32,452 bases of DNA from Amycolatopsis pittospori (GTDB lineage: Bacteria; Actinomycetota; Actinomycetes; Mycobacteriales; Pseudonocardiaceae), in NCBI RefSeq assembly GCF_013870525.1, contig NZ_JACBXD010000085.1:1-32452 (forward strand). The letters are read 5' to 3'. How positions within the stretch are numbered: the first letter of the stretch is position 1; each line of letters begins with the position of its first letter. A program made the translations under genes and the position numbers. Under the pieces are notes generated by a model. The model was not told where the DNA came from. It saw only the letters and a program-made list of their open reading frames with translations, and searched no databases. Of the stretch, positions 7,515 through 14,686 are shown in pieces.

Positions 7515-8282
7515 GTGGGTGATGAGTCGGCGATCTCGCCGAAGGACCGGTTCCTGACGGTTTACGGGCGGAAACCGGTGCTCGAGGCATTGGACGACGC
7601 GGCGCTCGAGGTGGACAAGGTGATTCTCGCCGACACCGTGCGCGGGCCGAACGCCGCCGAGATCCAGCGTGCGGCCAAGGCCGCCGGGGTCCCGGTGCAG
7701 CGCGCGAGCGCGCACCGGGTCAAGGTGCTGGCGGGCAACGGCAAGCAGGACCAGGGTGTGCTGGCGGACGTCGTCGCCCCGCGGATGCGGTCGCTGCACG
7801 CGGCGCTGTCCGAGGGCAAACCGCCGTCGCGGGTGTTGCTGCTCGACGGCATCACCACCCCGGCCAACGTCGGGATGATCCTGCGCACGGCGACCGCCGC
7901 CGGGCTGGAGGGCGTCGTGGTGCCGCGGCGAGGGGTCGCCGCGCTCGATCCGATGGTGGTCAAGGCCTCCGCCGGGGTCGCGTTCCGCGCGCCCGTACTG
8001 CGCTGCGGCAGCGCGCGCGAGGCCGCCGAGATGCTCACCGAAGCCGGGTACGGGATCTACGCGCTGGGCGCGTCGGCGACCAGTTCGGTGTTCGACGTCG
8101 AGTTGCCACAGCGTGCGGCGTTCGTGCTGGGCGGGGAGACGAACGGCGTCGGCGAAGAGGTCGGCGAGCTGGTGACGGAGTGGGTGTCGATCCCGATGCC
8201 GGGCGAGGTCGAATCGCTCAACGTCTCCGCGGCGGCCGCCGTGCTGTCCTTCGAGCTGGTCCGGCGTTCTACCCGGGGGTAA
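7515..8282 (+). CDS. TrmH/SpoU family RNA 2'-O-methyltransferase
   Basis: A 255-residue SpoU-family methyltransferase that transfers methyl from S-adenosylmethionine to a ribose 2'-OH of tRNA or rRNA. An N-terminal substrate-binding domain (YGRKPVLEAL onward) leads into the knotted catalytic domain. That domain has motif 1 NVGMILRTATAAG, motif 2 VLGGETNGVGEEV and motif 3 IPMPGEVESLNVSAAAAV. Start GTG 7515 is the first good candidate after the divergent acyltransferase start. No clear ribosome site precedes it, so it could be leaderless. The RNA target cannot be told from sequence. Its methylation by-product, S-adenosylhomocysteine, is the substrate of AhcY encoded at the other end of the window. 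Confidence 0.85.
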   Translation: MGDESAISPKDRFLTVYGRKPVLEALDDAALEVDKVILADTVRGPNAAEIQRAAKAAGVPVQRASAHRVKVLAGNGKQDQGVLADVVAPRMRSLHAALSEGKPPSRVLLLDGITTPANVGMILRTATAAGLEGVVVPRRGVAALDPMVVKASAGVAFRAPVLRCGSAREAAEMLTEAGYGIYALGASATSSVFDVELPQRAAFVLGGETNGVGEEVGELVTEWVSIPMPGEVESLNVSAAAAVLSFELVRRSTRG

Positions 8283-8291
8283 AGCGAAGGT

Positions 8292-8307
8292 GCGCCTCGT
8301 TCGGCGC
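8292..8307. terminator. weak hairpin between convergent genes
   Basis: GCGCC-TCGTTC-GGCGC lies in the 65-bp gap between the convergent methyltransferase and HAD genes. It has only five base pairs and no T-run, so a terminator role is tentative. Confidence 0.25.
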
Positions 8308-8347
8308 CGGCCCCGCGCTGTACCGACCACCCCGGTCGCGCTGCCTC

Positions 8348-8734
8348 TCAGCTCGCGAAAAGGGCGTTGAGCTCGGTCAGGGTCTCTTCGACCGACGTGT
8401 GGTGCACGCCCGCCATCCCGGCCGCGACCGCGGCACGGACGTTGTGCGCGGCGTCGTCGACGAAGACGCACCGGTCGGCGGGCAGGCCGAGCAAGCCTGC
8501 GGTGAGCAGGTAGACCTCGCGTTCGGGTTTGGCCACGCCGACCTCGCCGGAGAACACGAGTGCGTCGAAGAACGGGTCCAGCTGCTGTTTGGCCTCGTCC
8601 GACGCCCCGGGAGCGTTCGAAAGCAGAGCCGTCCGGATGCCGCGTTCCCTCGCGGACAGCAGATACGCGTACAGCTCGTTCGCGTCCGAATCCGTCAGCA
8701 CCCCGACGTAGTCGATGACCAGCCCTTTCAGCAT
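8348..8734 (-). CDS. small capless HAD-like protein with altered motif I
   Basis: A 128-residue protein with the C-terminal HAD motifs intact: motif II ALLSNAPG, motif III Lys in VGVAKPERE and motif IV CVFVDDAAHN. Motif I reads VIDYVGVLT. The nucleophile Asp is kept, but the second Asp of DxD, the general acid/base of HAD phosphatases, is Val. Only about 30 residues separate motifs I and II, so there is no C1 cap domain. Active HAD hydrolases are normally over 200 residues. The protein may be a degenerate or non-phosphatase HAD. ATG 8734 has GGTGAGG just upstream at short spacing. The gene is divergent from the Rv3235-family gene. Confidence 0.75.
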   Translation of the reverse strand: MLKGLVIDYVGVLTDSDANELYAYLLSARERGIRTALLSNAPGASDEAKQQLDPFFDALVFSGEVGVAKPEREVYLLTAGLLGLPADRCVFVDDAAHNVRAAVAAGMAGVHHTSVEETLTELNALFAS

Positions 8735-8871
8735 CGCCTCACCGTACCGGCGGAGTCCACAAGCGATACCCGCCGGTTTCATCCTCTCGGGGGGTTCGTG
8801 TCGTCGACGCCCCGGTCGCCGGTCCCTTAGTTGCTGGGCGCGGCCGAGGGGCCGCGGAGGGGGACGACCTG

Positions 8872-9381
8872 ATGACGAAGTACGTGCTGAGACGGCTGAA
8901 CCCGTACGAACCGCCCTGCCGGCTCTCGGCAAGGCGTAGCCGGACGGTGCACCGCGTGCCGCCGCCGGACAACCAGCTCGTGCTGGACCTGCCGCTGATC
9001 GACGGCGGGTTCACGCAGGCGCCGCGGCCCGGCCCCGACACGTTGGACCGCCGGCAGGTCGGCAGGCTGGTGACGACGATCCTCGAGGCCTGCGACGGAC
9101 GCCGTCCGGCCGTCCAGGTCGAGCCGATCCTCGACCCGGCGCTCCACGGCGTGCTGCTCGGCCGCGGCCGTCCACGGCCGCCGAGCGGCTACCGGCCGAA
9201 GTCGATCCACCTGTGTCATCCGGCGGACGGGGTCATCGAGGCCTGCGCGACCGTCGAGCGGAACACCCGGTTCCTCGCCTTGGTCGCGCGGTTCGAGCGG
9301 ACGCCGAACGGCTGGGTGTGCACCCGTTTCCACCTGCTGAAGCCGTCGCGACGCGTTTCCGCGCTCCGCCTGGTGGCGTGA
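8872..9381 (+). CDS. Rv3235 family protein (DUF6459-like)
   Basis: A 169-residue soluble protein with an Arg/Pro-rich N-terminus and a conserved C-terminal half. It includes EACATVERNTRFLALVARFER and a WVCTRFHLL ending typical of the small actinobacterial family encoded beside secA (Rv3235 in M. tuberculosis). The family has no known function. ATG 8872 is preceded by GGAGGGGG (8856-8863). A 7-bp GC stem (8839-8845 with 8850-8856, loop GAGG) abuts that ribosome site and could affect access. It converges on secA, and a hairpin separates them. Confidence 0.75.
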   Translation: MTKYVLRRLNPYEPPCRLSARRSRTVHRVPPPDNQLVLDLPLIDGGFTQAPRPGPDTLDRRQVGRLVTTILEACDGRRPAVQVEPILDPALHGVLLGRGRPRPPSGYRPKSIHLCHPADGVIEACATVERNTRFLALVARFERTPNGWVCTRFHLLKPSRRVSALRLVA

Positions 9382-9387
9382 GAACGA

Positions 9388-9428
9388 CGAAGGGGCCTTC
9401 ACCGCCGCATGCGGTGAAGGCCCCTTCG
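9388..9428. terminator. 18-bp palindrome between convergent Rv3235-family gene and secA
   Basis: Perfect 18-nt arms at 9388-9405 and 9411-9428 (CGAAGGGGCCTTCACCGC and its complement) with a 5-nt loop. The hairpin lies 6 nt after one stop codon and 7 nt before the other, so it probably ends both transcripts. Its GTGAAGGCC core is shared with the longer palindromes at 14549 and 29696. Confidence 0.85.
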
Positions 9429-9435
9429 GCTGCTC

Positions 9436-12264
9436 TTAGCGACGCGGGCCCTTCTTGCCCTTCTTCTGGGCGGCGCGCTGCGCGGCGCGACGCTCCCGGC
9501 GGGTCCCGCTCTGGTCACCGTCGCTGTCGCCACCGTCCGAATGCGACTCGACGCCGCCGTCCTCGGACGGGCCCGACAGGGTCAGCCCGGACTGCGAACC
9601 GCCGCCGAGTCCCTTGCCCCGCAAGGCGGAAGGCACGGACTCGGTGTCGGTCGCCGGTGCCTGCGGCGGCGCAGGACGCGAGTGGCGCCCGTCACCGTTG
9701 GCGGCCTGGCCGTTCCCGGACGAGACGCCGGCGGGAAGCGCAGACGCCGACTCCGGCGACGGCGCGGCGGGCTCGGCCTGCTCGACCTGGAGGTTGAAGA
9801 GGAAGCCGACGGCCTCTTCCTTCAGCGACTCCAGCATCGCGCGGAACATGTCGTAGCCCTCGCGCTGGTACTCGATCACCGGGTCGCGCTGGGCCAGGGC
9901 CCGCATGCCGATGCCCTCCTTGAGATAGTCCATCTCGTAGAGGTGCTCGCGCCACTTGCGGTCGAGCACGGTCAGCATCACCTGACGCTCCAGGCTGCGC
10001 ATCGCGCCTTCGCCGACCTTGCCGTCGATCTCGGCTTCGCGCTCGTCGTACGCGCGGTGAGCGTCGTCGAGCAGCGCCTCACGCAGCCCGTCGGCGTCCA
10101 GGTCGTCGTCCGCGGTGAGGTCGTCCCAGGTGACCTTGACCGGGTACAGCGTCTTGAGCGCCGTCCACAGCTTCTCGTGGTCCCAGTCCTCGGCGTAGCC
10201 CGAAGAGGTCTCTTCGGTGACGTACGCGTTGATGACGTCGACCAGCATGTGCTCGATCTGCTCGCGAAGATCCTCGCCCTCGAGGACGCGCAGGCGTTCG
10301 GCGTAGATCACCTTGCGCTGCTCGTTCATGACCTCGTCGTACTTGAGGACGTTCTTGCGGATCTCCATGTTCTGCTGCTCGACCTGCGTCTGCGCGCTCT
10401 TGATCGCCTTGGAGACCATCTTGTGCTCGATCGGCACGTCGTCCGGCAGCCGCATGGTGGTCATGACCCGCTCGACCATCGTGGCGTTGAAGCGGCGCAT
10501 GAGCTCGTCGCCGAGCGACAGGTAGAACCGGGACTCGCCCGGGTCGCCCTGACGGCCGGAACGACCACGGAGCTGGTTGTCGATCCGGCGGGACTCGTGC
10601 CGCTCGGTGCCGAGCACGTACAGCCCGCCCGCCTCGCGGACTTCCTCGGCCTCGGCCTTCGTGTCGGCCTGGACCTCTTCGAGCACCTTCGGCCAAGCGG
10701 CCTCGTACTCCTCGGAGTGCTCCACCGGGTCGAGGCCGCGGTCGCGCAGCACCTCGTCGGCGATGATGTCCGGGTTGCCGCCGAGCACGATGTCGGTACC
10801 GCGGCCCGCCATGTTGGTGGCGACCGTGACCGCGCCCTTGCGACCCGCGCGGGCGACGATCAGCGCCTCCCGGTCGTGGTGCTTGGCGTTGAGGACCTCG
10901 TGCGGGACACCCAGCTTGAGCAGCAGCTTCGACAGGTGCTCGGACTTCTCGACACTCGTGGTGCCGACCAGCACCGGCTGGCCGTTCTCGTGCCGCTCGG
11001 CGATGTCCTCGGCGACGGCCTCGAACTTGGCCTGCTCGGTCTTGTAGATGAGGTCGGCCTGGTCGGCGCGGACCATCGGCTTGTTGGTCGGGATCGGCAC
11101 CACACCCAGCTTGTAGGTCTGGTGGAACTCGGCCGCCTCGGTCTCCGCGGTACCGGTCATCCCCGCCAGCTTGTCGTACAGCCGGAAGTAGTTCTGCAGC
11201 GTGATCGTGGCGAGAGTCTGGTTCTCGGCCTTGATCTCGACGCCTTCCTTGGCCTCGATCGCCTGGTGCATGCCCTCGTTGTAGCGGCGGCCGTGCAGGA
11301 TGCGGCCGGTGAACTCGTCGACGATGAGGACTTCGCCGTCGCGGACGATGTAGTCCTTGTCGCGCTTGTAGAGCTCTTTGACCTTCAGCGCGTTGTTCAG
11401 GTAGCCGACCAGCGGCGTGTTCGCGGCCTCGTAGAGGTTGTCGATGCCGAGCTGGTCCTCGACGAAGGCGACACCCTTCTCGGTGACACCGACGGTGCGC
11501 TTGCGGATGTCCACCTCGTAGTGGATGTCCGCCTTCATCAGCGGGGTCATCCGGGCGAACTCGACGTACCAGCGCGAGGACTGGTCGGCCGGGCCGGAGA
11601 TGATCAGCGGCGTCCTGGCCTCGTCGATGAGGATGGAGTCGACCTCGTCGACGATCGCGAAGTTGTGGCCGCGCTGTACGCAGTCCTCGAGGCTCCACGC
11701 CATGTTGTCGCGGAGGTAGTCGAAGCCGAACTCGTTGTTCGTGCCGTGCGTGATGTCGGCGGCGTACTGCTGGCGGCGGACCTCGGGCGTCTGGTCGGCC
11801 AGGATGATGCCGACCTCGAGGCCGAGGAAGCGGTGGATACGGCCCATCCACTCGGCGTCACGTTTGGCGAGGTAGTCGTTCACCGTGATGACGTGCACGC
11901 CCTTGCCGGACAGCGCGTTCAGGTACGCCGGAAGCACCTGGGTCAGGGTCTTGCCCTCACCGGTCTTCATCTCGGACACCTGGCCGAGGTGCAGCGCCGC
12001 GCCACCCATCACCTGGACGTCGTAGGGCCGCTGGCCGAGCACACGCCAGGCCGCTTCCCTCGCCACCGCGAACGCCTCCGGCAGGAGGTCGTCGAGTGAC
12101 TCGCCGTCCGCGTTCCGCTTACGGAACTCGTCGGTCTTGGCCCGCAGCGCGGTGTCCGAAAGTTCCTTGACGTCGTCTTCGAGGGTGTTGATGTGATCGG
12201 CGATGTTGCGCAGCCGCTTCACCATCTTGCCCTCGCCCGCGCGGAGCAGGCGGTTCAGCACCAT
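9436..12264 (-). CDS. secA: preprotein translocase ATPase SecA (SecA1 type)
   Basis: A 942-residue SecA, the motor that drives unfolded preproteins through SecYEG. Visible elements are Walker A MKTGEGKT (99-106), the DEVD box (206-209), the preprotein crosslinking region with EFTGRILHGRRYNEG, NMAGRGTDIVLGG and the helicase motif QLRGRSGRQGDPG. The C-terminal linker after about residue 840 is Ser/Gly/Pro-rich and ends in a Lys/Arg tail. The C-terminal zinc-binding motif (CxCx8CH) is absent, as is usual for actinobacterial SecA1. ATG 12264 gives the standard MVLNRLLRAGEGK start with GTGAGGT upstream. An open frame upstream to 12441 is low-complexity and not part of the gene. A terminator-like hairpin behind hpf suggests secA uses its own promoter in the 164 bp before its start. 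Confidence 0.97.
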   Translation of the reverse strand: MVLNRLLRAGEGKMVKRLRNIADHINTLEDDVKELSDTALRAKTDEFRKRNADGESLDDLLPEAFAVAREAAWRVLGQRPYDVQVMGGAALHLGQVSEMKTGEGKTLTQVLPAYLNALSGKGVHVITVNDYLAKRDAEWMGRIHRFLGLEVGIILADQTPEVRRQQYAADITHGTNNEFGFDYLRDNMAWSLEDCVQRGHNFAIVDEVDSILIDEARTPLIISGPADQSSRWYVEFARMTPLMKADIHYEVDIRKRTVGVTEKGVAFVEDQLGIDNLYEAANTPLVGYLNNALKVKELYKRDKDYIVRDGEVLIVDEFTGRILHGRRYNEGMHQAIEAKEGVEIKAENQTLATITLQNYFRLYDKLAGMTGTAETEAAEFHQTYKLGVVPIPTNKPMVRADQADLIYKTEQAKFEAVAEDIAERHENGQPVLVGTTSVEKSEHLSKLLLKLGVPHEVLNAKHHDREALIVARAGRKGAVTVATNMAGRGTDIVLGGNPDIIADEVLRDRGLDPVEHSEEYEAAWPKVLEEVQADTKAEAEEVREAGGLYVLGTERHESRRIDNQLRGRSGRQGDPGESRFYLSLGDELMRRFNATMVERVMTTMRLPDDVPIEHKMVSKAIKSAQTQVEQQNMEIRKNVLKYDEVMNEQRKVIYAERLRVLEGEDLREQIEHMLVDVINAYVTEETSSGYAEDWDHEKLWTALKTLYPVKVTWDDLTADDDLDADGLREALLDDAHRAYDEREAEIDGKVGEGAMRSLERQVMLTVLDRKWREHLYEMDYLKEGIGMRALAQRDPVIEYQREGYDMFRAMLESLKEEAVGFLFNLQVEQAEPAAPSPESASALPAGVSSGNGQAANGDGRHSRPAPPQAPATDTESVPSALRGKGLGGGSQSGLTLSGPSEDGGVESHSDGGDSDGDQSGTRRERRAAQRAAQKKGKKGPRR

Positions 12265-12427
12265 CCGGTCGACCTCACTAGCTGATTGTGATCGCACCCG
12301 AGCCGATCCCGGGCAGTCTCGTATGCGGCGGCGCCGGGTTGCGCACCGCCGTCCGACCCCCATCGTAGGGAACACCTCGGTGTTCGCGCACGCACCGTCC
12401 GTCGGGAACCTCGGGGCCGGACGCGCC

Positions 12428-12459
12428 GGCGGCCCGCACACGAACTCGTGCGGGCCGCC
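12428..12459. terminator. hairpin downstream of hpf
   Basis: GGCGGCCCGCAC (12428-12439) and GTGCGGGCCGCC (12448-12459) form a 12-bp GC-rich stem with an 8-nt loop, about 30 nt past the hpf stop on the minus strand. It has no T-run, as is common in actinobacteria. The remaining 163 bp up to the secA start must hold the secA promoter, but no clear consensus was found. Confidence 0.65.
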
Positions 12460-12488
12460 GACGGAACGCTATGACGTTGTGGGTCCGG

Positions 12489-13181
12489 CTAACTCAGCCG
12501 GATGACGCCGTAGTCGAAGCCTCGCCTTCGGTAGACGACACTCGGGCACCCGGCGTCGGAGTCGTTGAACAGGTAGAAGTCGTGGCCGACCAGTTCCATC
12601 TCGTAGAGAGCCTGGTCCACCGTCATGGGATCCGCGTCGTGTTTCTTCTCGCGGACGACGCGACCGGGCTGGTGTTCGGTCACCCCGTCATCCCAGCGCT
12701 GCTGCTGGGGCATCTCGAAGTCCTCACCGCTCTCGACAGCGAAACCGTTGGCCATGGGTTCGGCCTCGGGCGCTTCGAGCACAGCGGTGCCCGCCAGATG
12801 TCGGGTGTCGGTGGTCATGCCACCGGCGGCCGCCACCGAAGTCGCCTCTGCGACGGATTCCGGGCGGCTGCGGCCATAGTGCACGCGCCGGCGGTCGTGT
12901 GTCTTCCGCAACCGGTTCTCGAGTTTGTTCAGTGCGGAATCCAGCGCTGCGTAGAAGTCGCCTGCACACGCTTCGGCGCGTACGGCGGGGCCGCGGCCCT
13001 TGCCGGTGATTTCGACGCGCTGGCAGTTCTTCGACTGCCGGCGATTGGGCTCGTGGAAGAGCTCCACGTCGTAACGGATGACCTTCTTGTCGTAGCGCTC
13101 TAGCCGGGCCAGCTTTTCGCTGACGAGTGCCCGATAGTGGTCGGGCACCTCCACGTTGCGGCCCTTAACGACGATGTCCAT
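12489..13181 (-). CDS. hpf: ribosome hibernation promoting factor, long form
   Basis: A 230-residue long-form HPF. The N-terminal S30AE domain (about 1-105) begins MDIVVKGRNVEVPDHYRALV and binds the 30S decoding groove. A variable linker of about 60 residues follows. The C-terminal dimerisation domain (about 175-230) contains KKHDADPMTVDQALYEMEL and FYLFNDSDAGCPSVVYRR and joins two ribosomes into inactive 100S particles. The ATG at 13181 has GAGGGAGG 6-7 nt upstream. A 5' leader with an 8-codon ORF lies ahead, which hints at post-transcriptional control. comF lies farther upstream on the same strand. Confidence 0.95.
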   Translation of the reverse strand: MDIVVKGRNVEVPDHYRALVSEKLARLERYDKKVIRYDVELFHEPNRRQSKNCQRVEITGKGRGPAVRAEACAGDFYAALDSALNKLENRLRKTHDRRRVHYGRSRPESVAEATSVAAAGGMTTDTRHLAGTAVLEAPEAEPMANGFAVESGEDFEMPQQQRWDDGVTEHQPGRVVREKKHDADPMTVDQALYEMELVGHDFYLFNDSDAGCPSVVYRRRGFDYGVIRLS

Positions 13182-13326
13182 ACACGACCTCCCTCGCTGA
13201 AATGACTGCGAGCTGTAGATGTGTTCACTAGGGCGCCGGTAAAGCGGGGACGAAGCCCGGATCGCGGGCGATGAGAGAACTCGGGATACGGCCACGACGT
13301 CTCGTGTCGGATGTCCGAGCGCGGAC

Positions 13327-13353
13327 TCAGCGCGGCTCCGGCGCCAGGGACAT
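13327..13353 (-). CDS. 8-codon leader ORF upstream of hpf
   Basis: On the minus strand ATG (13353-13351) opens a frame of eight codons, MSLAPEPR, ending in TGA (13329-13327). It is preceded at 13370-13361 by AGGGAGGTGA, a near-perfect complement of the 16S rRNA 3' end, with 7-nt spacing. That is the strongest ribosome site in this part of the window. The hpf start is 145 nt downstream. Such an arrangement suits a leader peptide or an upstream ORF that modulates hpf. No obvious attenuator pair or codon bias explains the mechanism. Expression is unproven. Confidence 0.4.
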   Translation of the reverse strand: MSLAPEPR

Positions 13354-13724
13354 GGGCTGGTCACCTCCCTGCCTGCCGGGATTGCTGATAGCGCTGCACG
13401 TTAGCTGCATCACGCCGCGAGCAACAGCCCCCGAGCCGGGGGATATCAGGACGTGAGACCTCGTCACCGCACGCGACGGTGACGGTGTGGCCAGCGGGAC
13501 AATCCGGCCTGTCGGGCGTCGTCCCCGTGATTTGTTTTCACGCGGACGGCGCAAGCCTTCGGACAGGGAAAAGCCGAGGGTGACGCTGCCCGGGGAATCC
13601 GCCGCCACCCCGGTGGAGTGGCGGGGCATCGGTGTGTTCCCCGGAAGCTGCCTCATATCCCGTCAACGCCCTTGTACCCATTCCCGTTCCCGATCATTCA
13701 TCACTCTTGTAGGTGACCTGTCGA
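13354..13724. other. non-coding interval between comF and hpf leader
   Basis: About 370 bp with no convincing gene. It holds a stem CCCCCG-AGC-CGGGGG (13428-13442), a stem CGTCACCG / CGGTGACG (13462-13469 with 13477-13484) and a weaker CCGCCAC / GTGGCGG pair (13602-13608, 13618-13624). One of the latter two may end comF. The hpf promoter should lie near 13371-13430, where A/T content rises, but I cannot point to a clear -10. Confidence 0.4.
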
Positions 13725-14372
13725 TCACCCGGCGGCGGACAGTGCGACAACTGCGGAAACGTGAATTCCGCTTGCATCCAAAATTCGCGTACAAGCGGCG
13801 GCAGTGGCTCCGGTTGTGATGACGTCGTCAAGAAGAATGACCTTTGCCGGCCATACTCCCGGGACCGGCCGGATGCGCCCGTCGAGGTTCACGGCCCGCT
13901 CGGCGCGGGTGAGTCTCGCGGCGTCGCGGACCCCGGCCCTGAGCCGGAGCGCCGGGGCGACCATGGCCGGTTTTCCCTTGCCCACCAGCACTTTCACACA
14001 TTCCTCGGCCAGCCGCTGGACATGCGGGCCACCCCGGACTCGCGAGGCATGGCGCCTCGAGGGGACCGGGACGAGGCAGAACGTTTCCGGTCTTCGGGGC
14101 AGTTCCGGCAGGGCTTCGGCGACGGCTCGCCCCAAGGACGGCGCGAGGTCGCGGCGGCCCCGTTCTTTGTAGGCGAGGATCAGGCGCCGGGCTTCGTCGG
14201 CGTAGCGGGCCAGGGCGTAGACGGGTACAAGACCGGCGGTCGGGGCGCGGGTGATCTCGCTGAGCGAACCCCAAGCCGTCTGACAGGTCGGGCAGCACGG
14301 GGCACCGGGTGCGCCGCAGGACGCGCAACGGGCGGGGATGAGGAGGTCCAGGACCTTGAGGTGTCGGGTCAT
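13725..14372 (-). CDS. ComF family phosphoribosyltransferase-like protein
   Basis: A 215-residue ComF-family protein. It opens with a four-Cys zinc ribbon (Cys16, Cys19, Cys26 or 27, Cys30: CASC…CCPTC). It ends in a PRPP-binding loop VILLDDVITTGAT (178-190) typical of type I phosphoribosyltransferases. ComF takes part in DNA uptake in naturally competent bacteria, but in actinobacteria the gene is a conserved orphan in the lpqB-hpf region and its role is unclear. The ATG at 14372 puts the zinc ribbon at the usual distance from the N-terminus, but no ribosome site precedes it. The message may be leaderless, or the start may be wrong. Upstream lie two large palindromes. Confidence 0.85.
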   Translation of the reverse strand: MTRHLKVLDLLIPARCASCGAPGAPCCPTCQTAWGSLSEITRAPTAGLVPVYALARYADEARRLILAYKERGRRDLAPSLGRAVAEALPELPRRPETFCLVPVPSRRHASRVRGGPHVQRLAEECVKVLVGKGKPAMVAPALRLRAGVRDAARLTRAERAVNLDGRIRPVPGVWPAKVILLDDVITTGATAAACTRILDASGIHVSAVVALSAAG

Positions 14373-14429
14373 GGCGGTGAGTGTGGGCCGGGGTTCCGAC
14401 AGTTTCGGCGCCCCGATGTCCCTCACCGT

Positions 14430-14482
14430 GTCATGAGAGGTCCCCTTAGGACACTTTTCGTCCGAAGGGGACCTCTCATGAC
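14430..14482. repeat. dispersed palindrome upstream of comF
   Basis: Perfect 18-nt arms GTCATGAGAGGTCCCCTT (14430-14447) and its complement (14465-14482). After one A/G mismatch the stem continues with GGAC/GTCC around a 7-nt loop. It resembles the other palindromes here in having ATGA or GTGA near the outer end of each arm and a CC-rich run ending in TT. It sits upstream of comF and downstream of nothing on its strand, so a pure terminator role does not fit well. Confidence 0.8.
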
Positions 14483-14548
14483 GCCAGTTTCGAAGAAGGC
14501 ACCGGACTCCCTCGCCCCTCACCCGTACCGCAGCCGAGGAGAAGGGTC

Positions 14549-14609
14549 CAAGTCCGTGAAGGCCTCCTTGAGGGACCCAGAGTCCTTCAAGGAGGCCTTC
14601 ACGGACTTG
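14549..14609. repeat. dispersed palindrome downstream of lpqB
   Basis: Perfect 23-nt arms at 14549-14571 and 14587-14609. The stem continues with GGAC/GTCC after a G-T pair around a 5-nt loop. The outer 19-20 nt of the arm (AAGTCCGTGAAGGCCTCCTT) are identical to those of the palindrome at 29696-29754. It lies about 80 bp beyond the lpqB stop and may terminate the mtrA-mtrB-lpqB transcript. The 77 bp between it and lpqB also hold CTAGC-GGC-GCTAG (14628-14640). Confidence 0.85.
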
Positions 14610-14686
14610 CGGCCACGGACTACAGGGCTAGCGGCGCTAGGAAAACTAGCGATACTAAAGGTCCCCTGCTCCCCTCGCTACCAAGC

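Noticed and set aside
9541..12099. 852-codon plus-strand open frame opposite secA
   Set aside because: It mirrors the codon structure of secA, shows no ribosome site, and has Val/Leu/Asp/His-rich low-complexity content typical of antisense frames in high-GC DNA.
12265..12441. 59-residue N-terminal extension of SecA
   Set aside because: No ribosome site and low-complexity residues. The start at 12264 gives the family's standard N-terminus and has GTGAGGT upstream.
13271..13819. short plus- and minus-strand open frames of 60-110 codons upstream of hpf
   Set aside because: No ribosome sites at their starts and no recognisable sequence; only the 8-codon ORF has a strong ribosome site.
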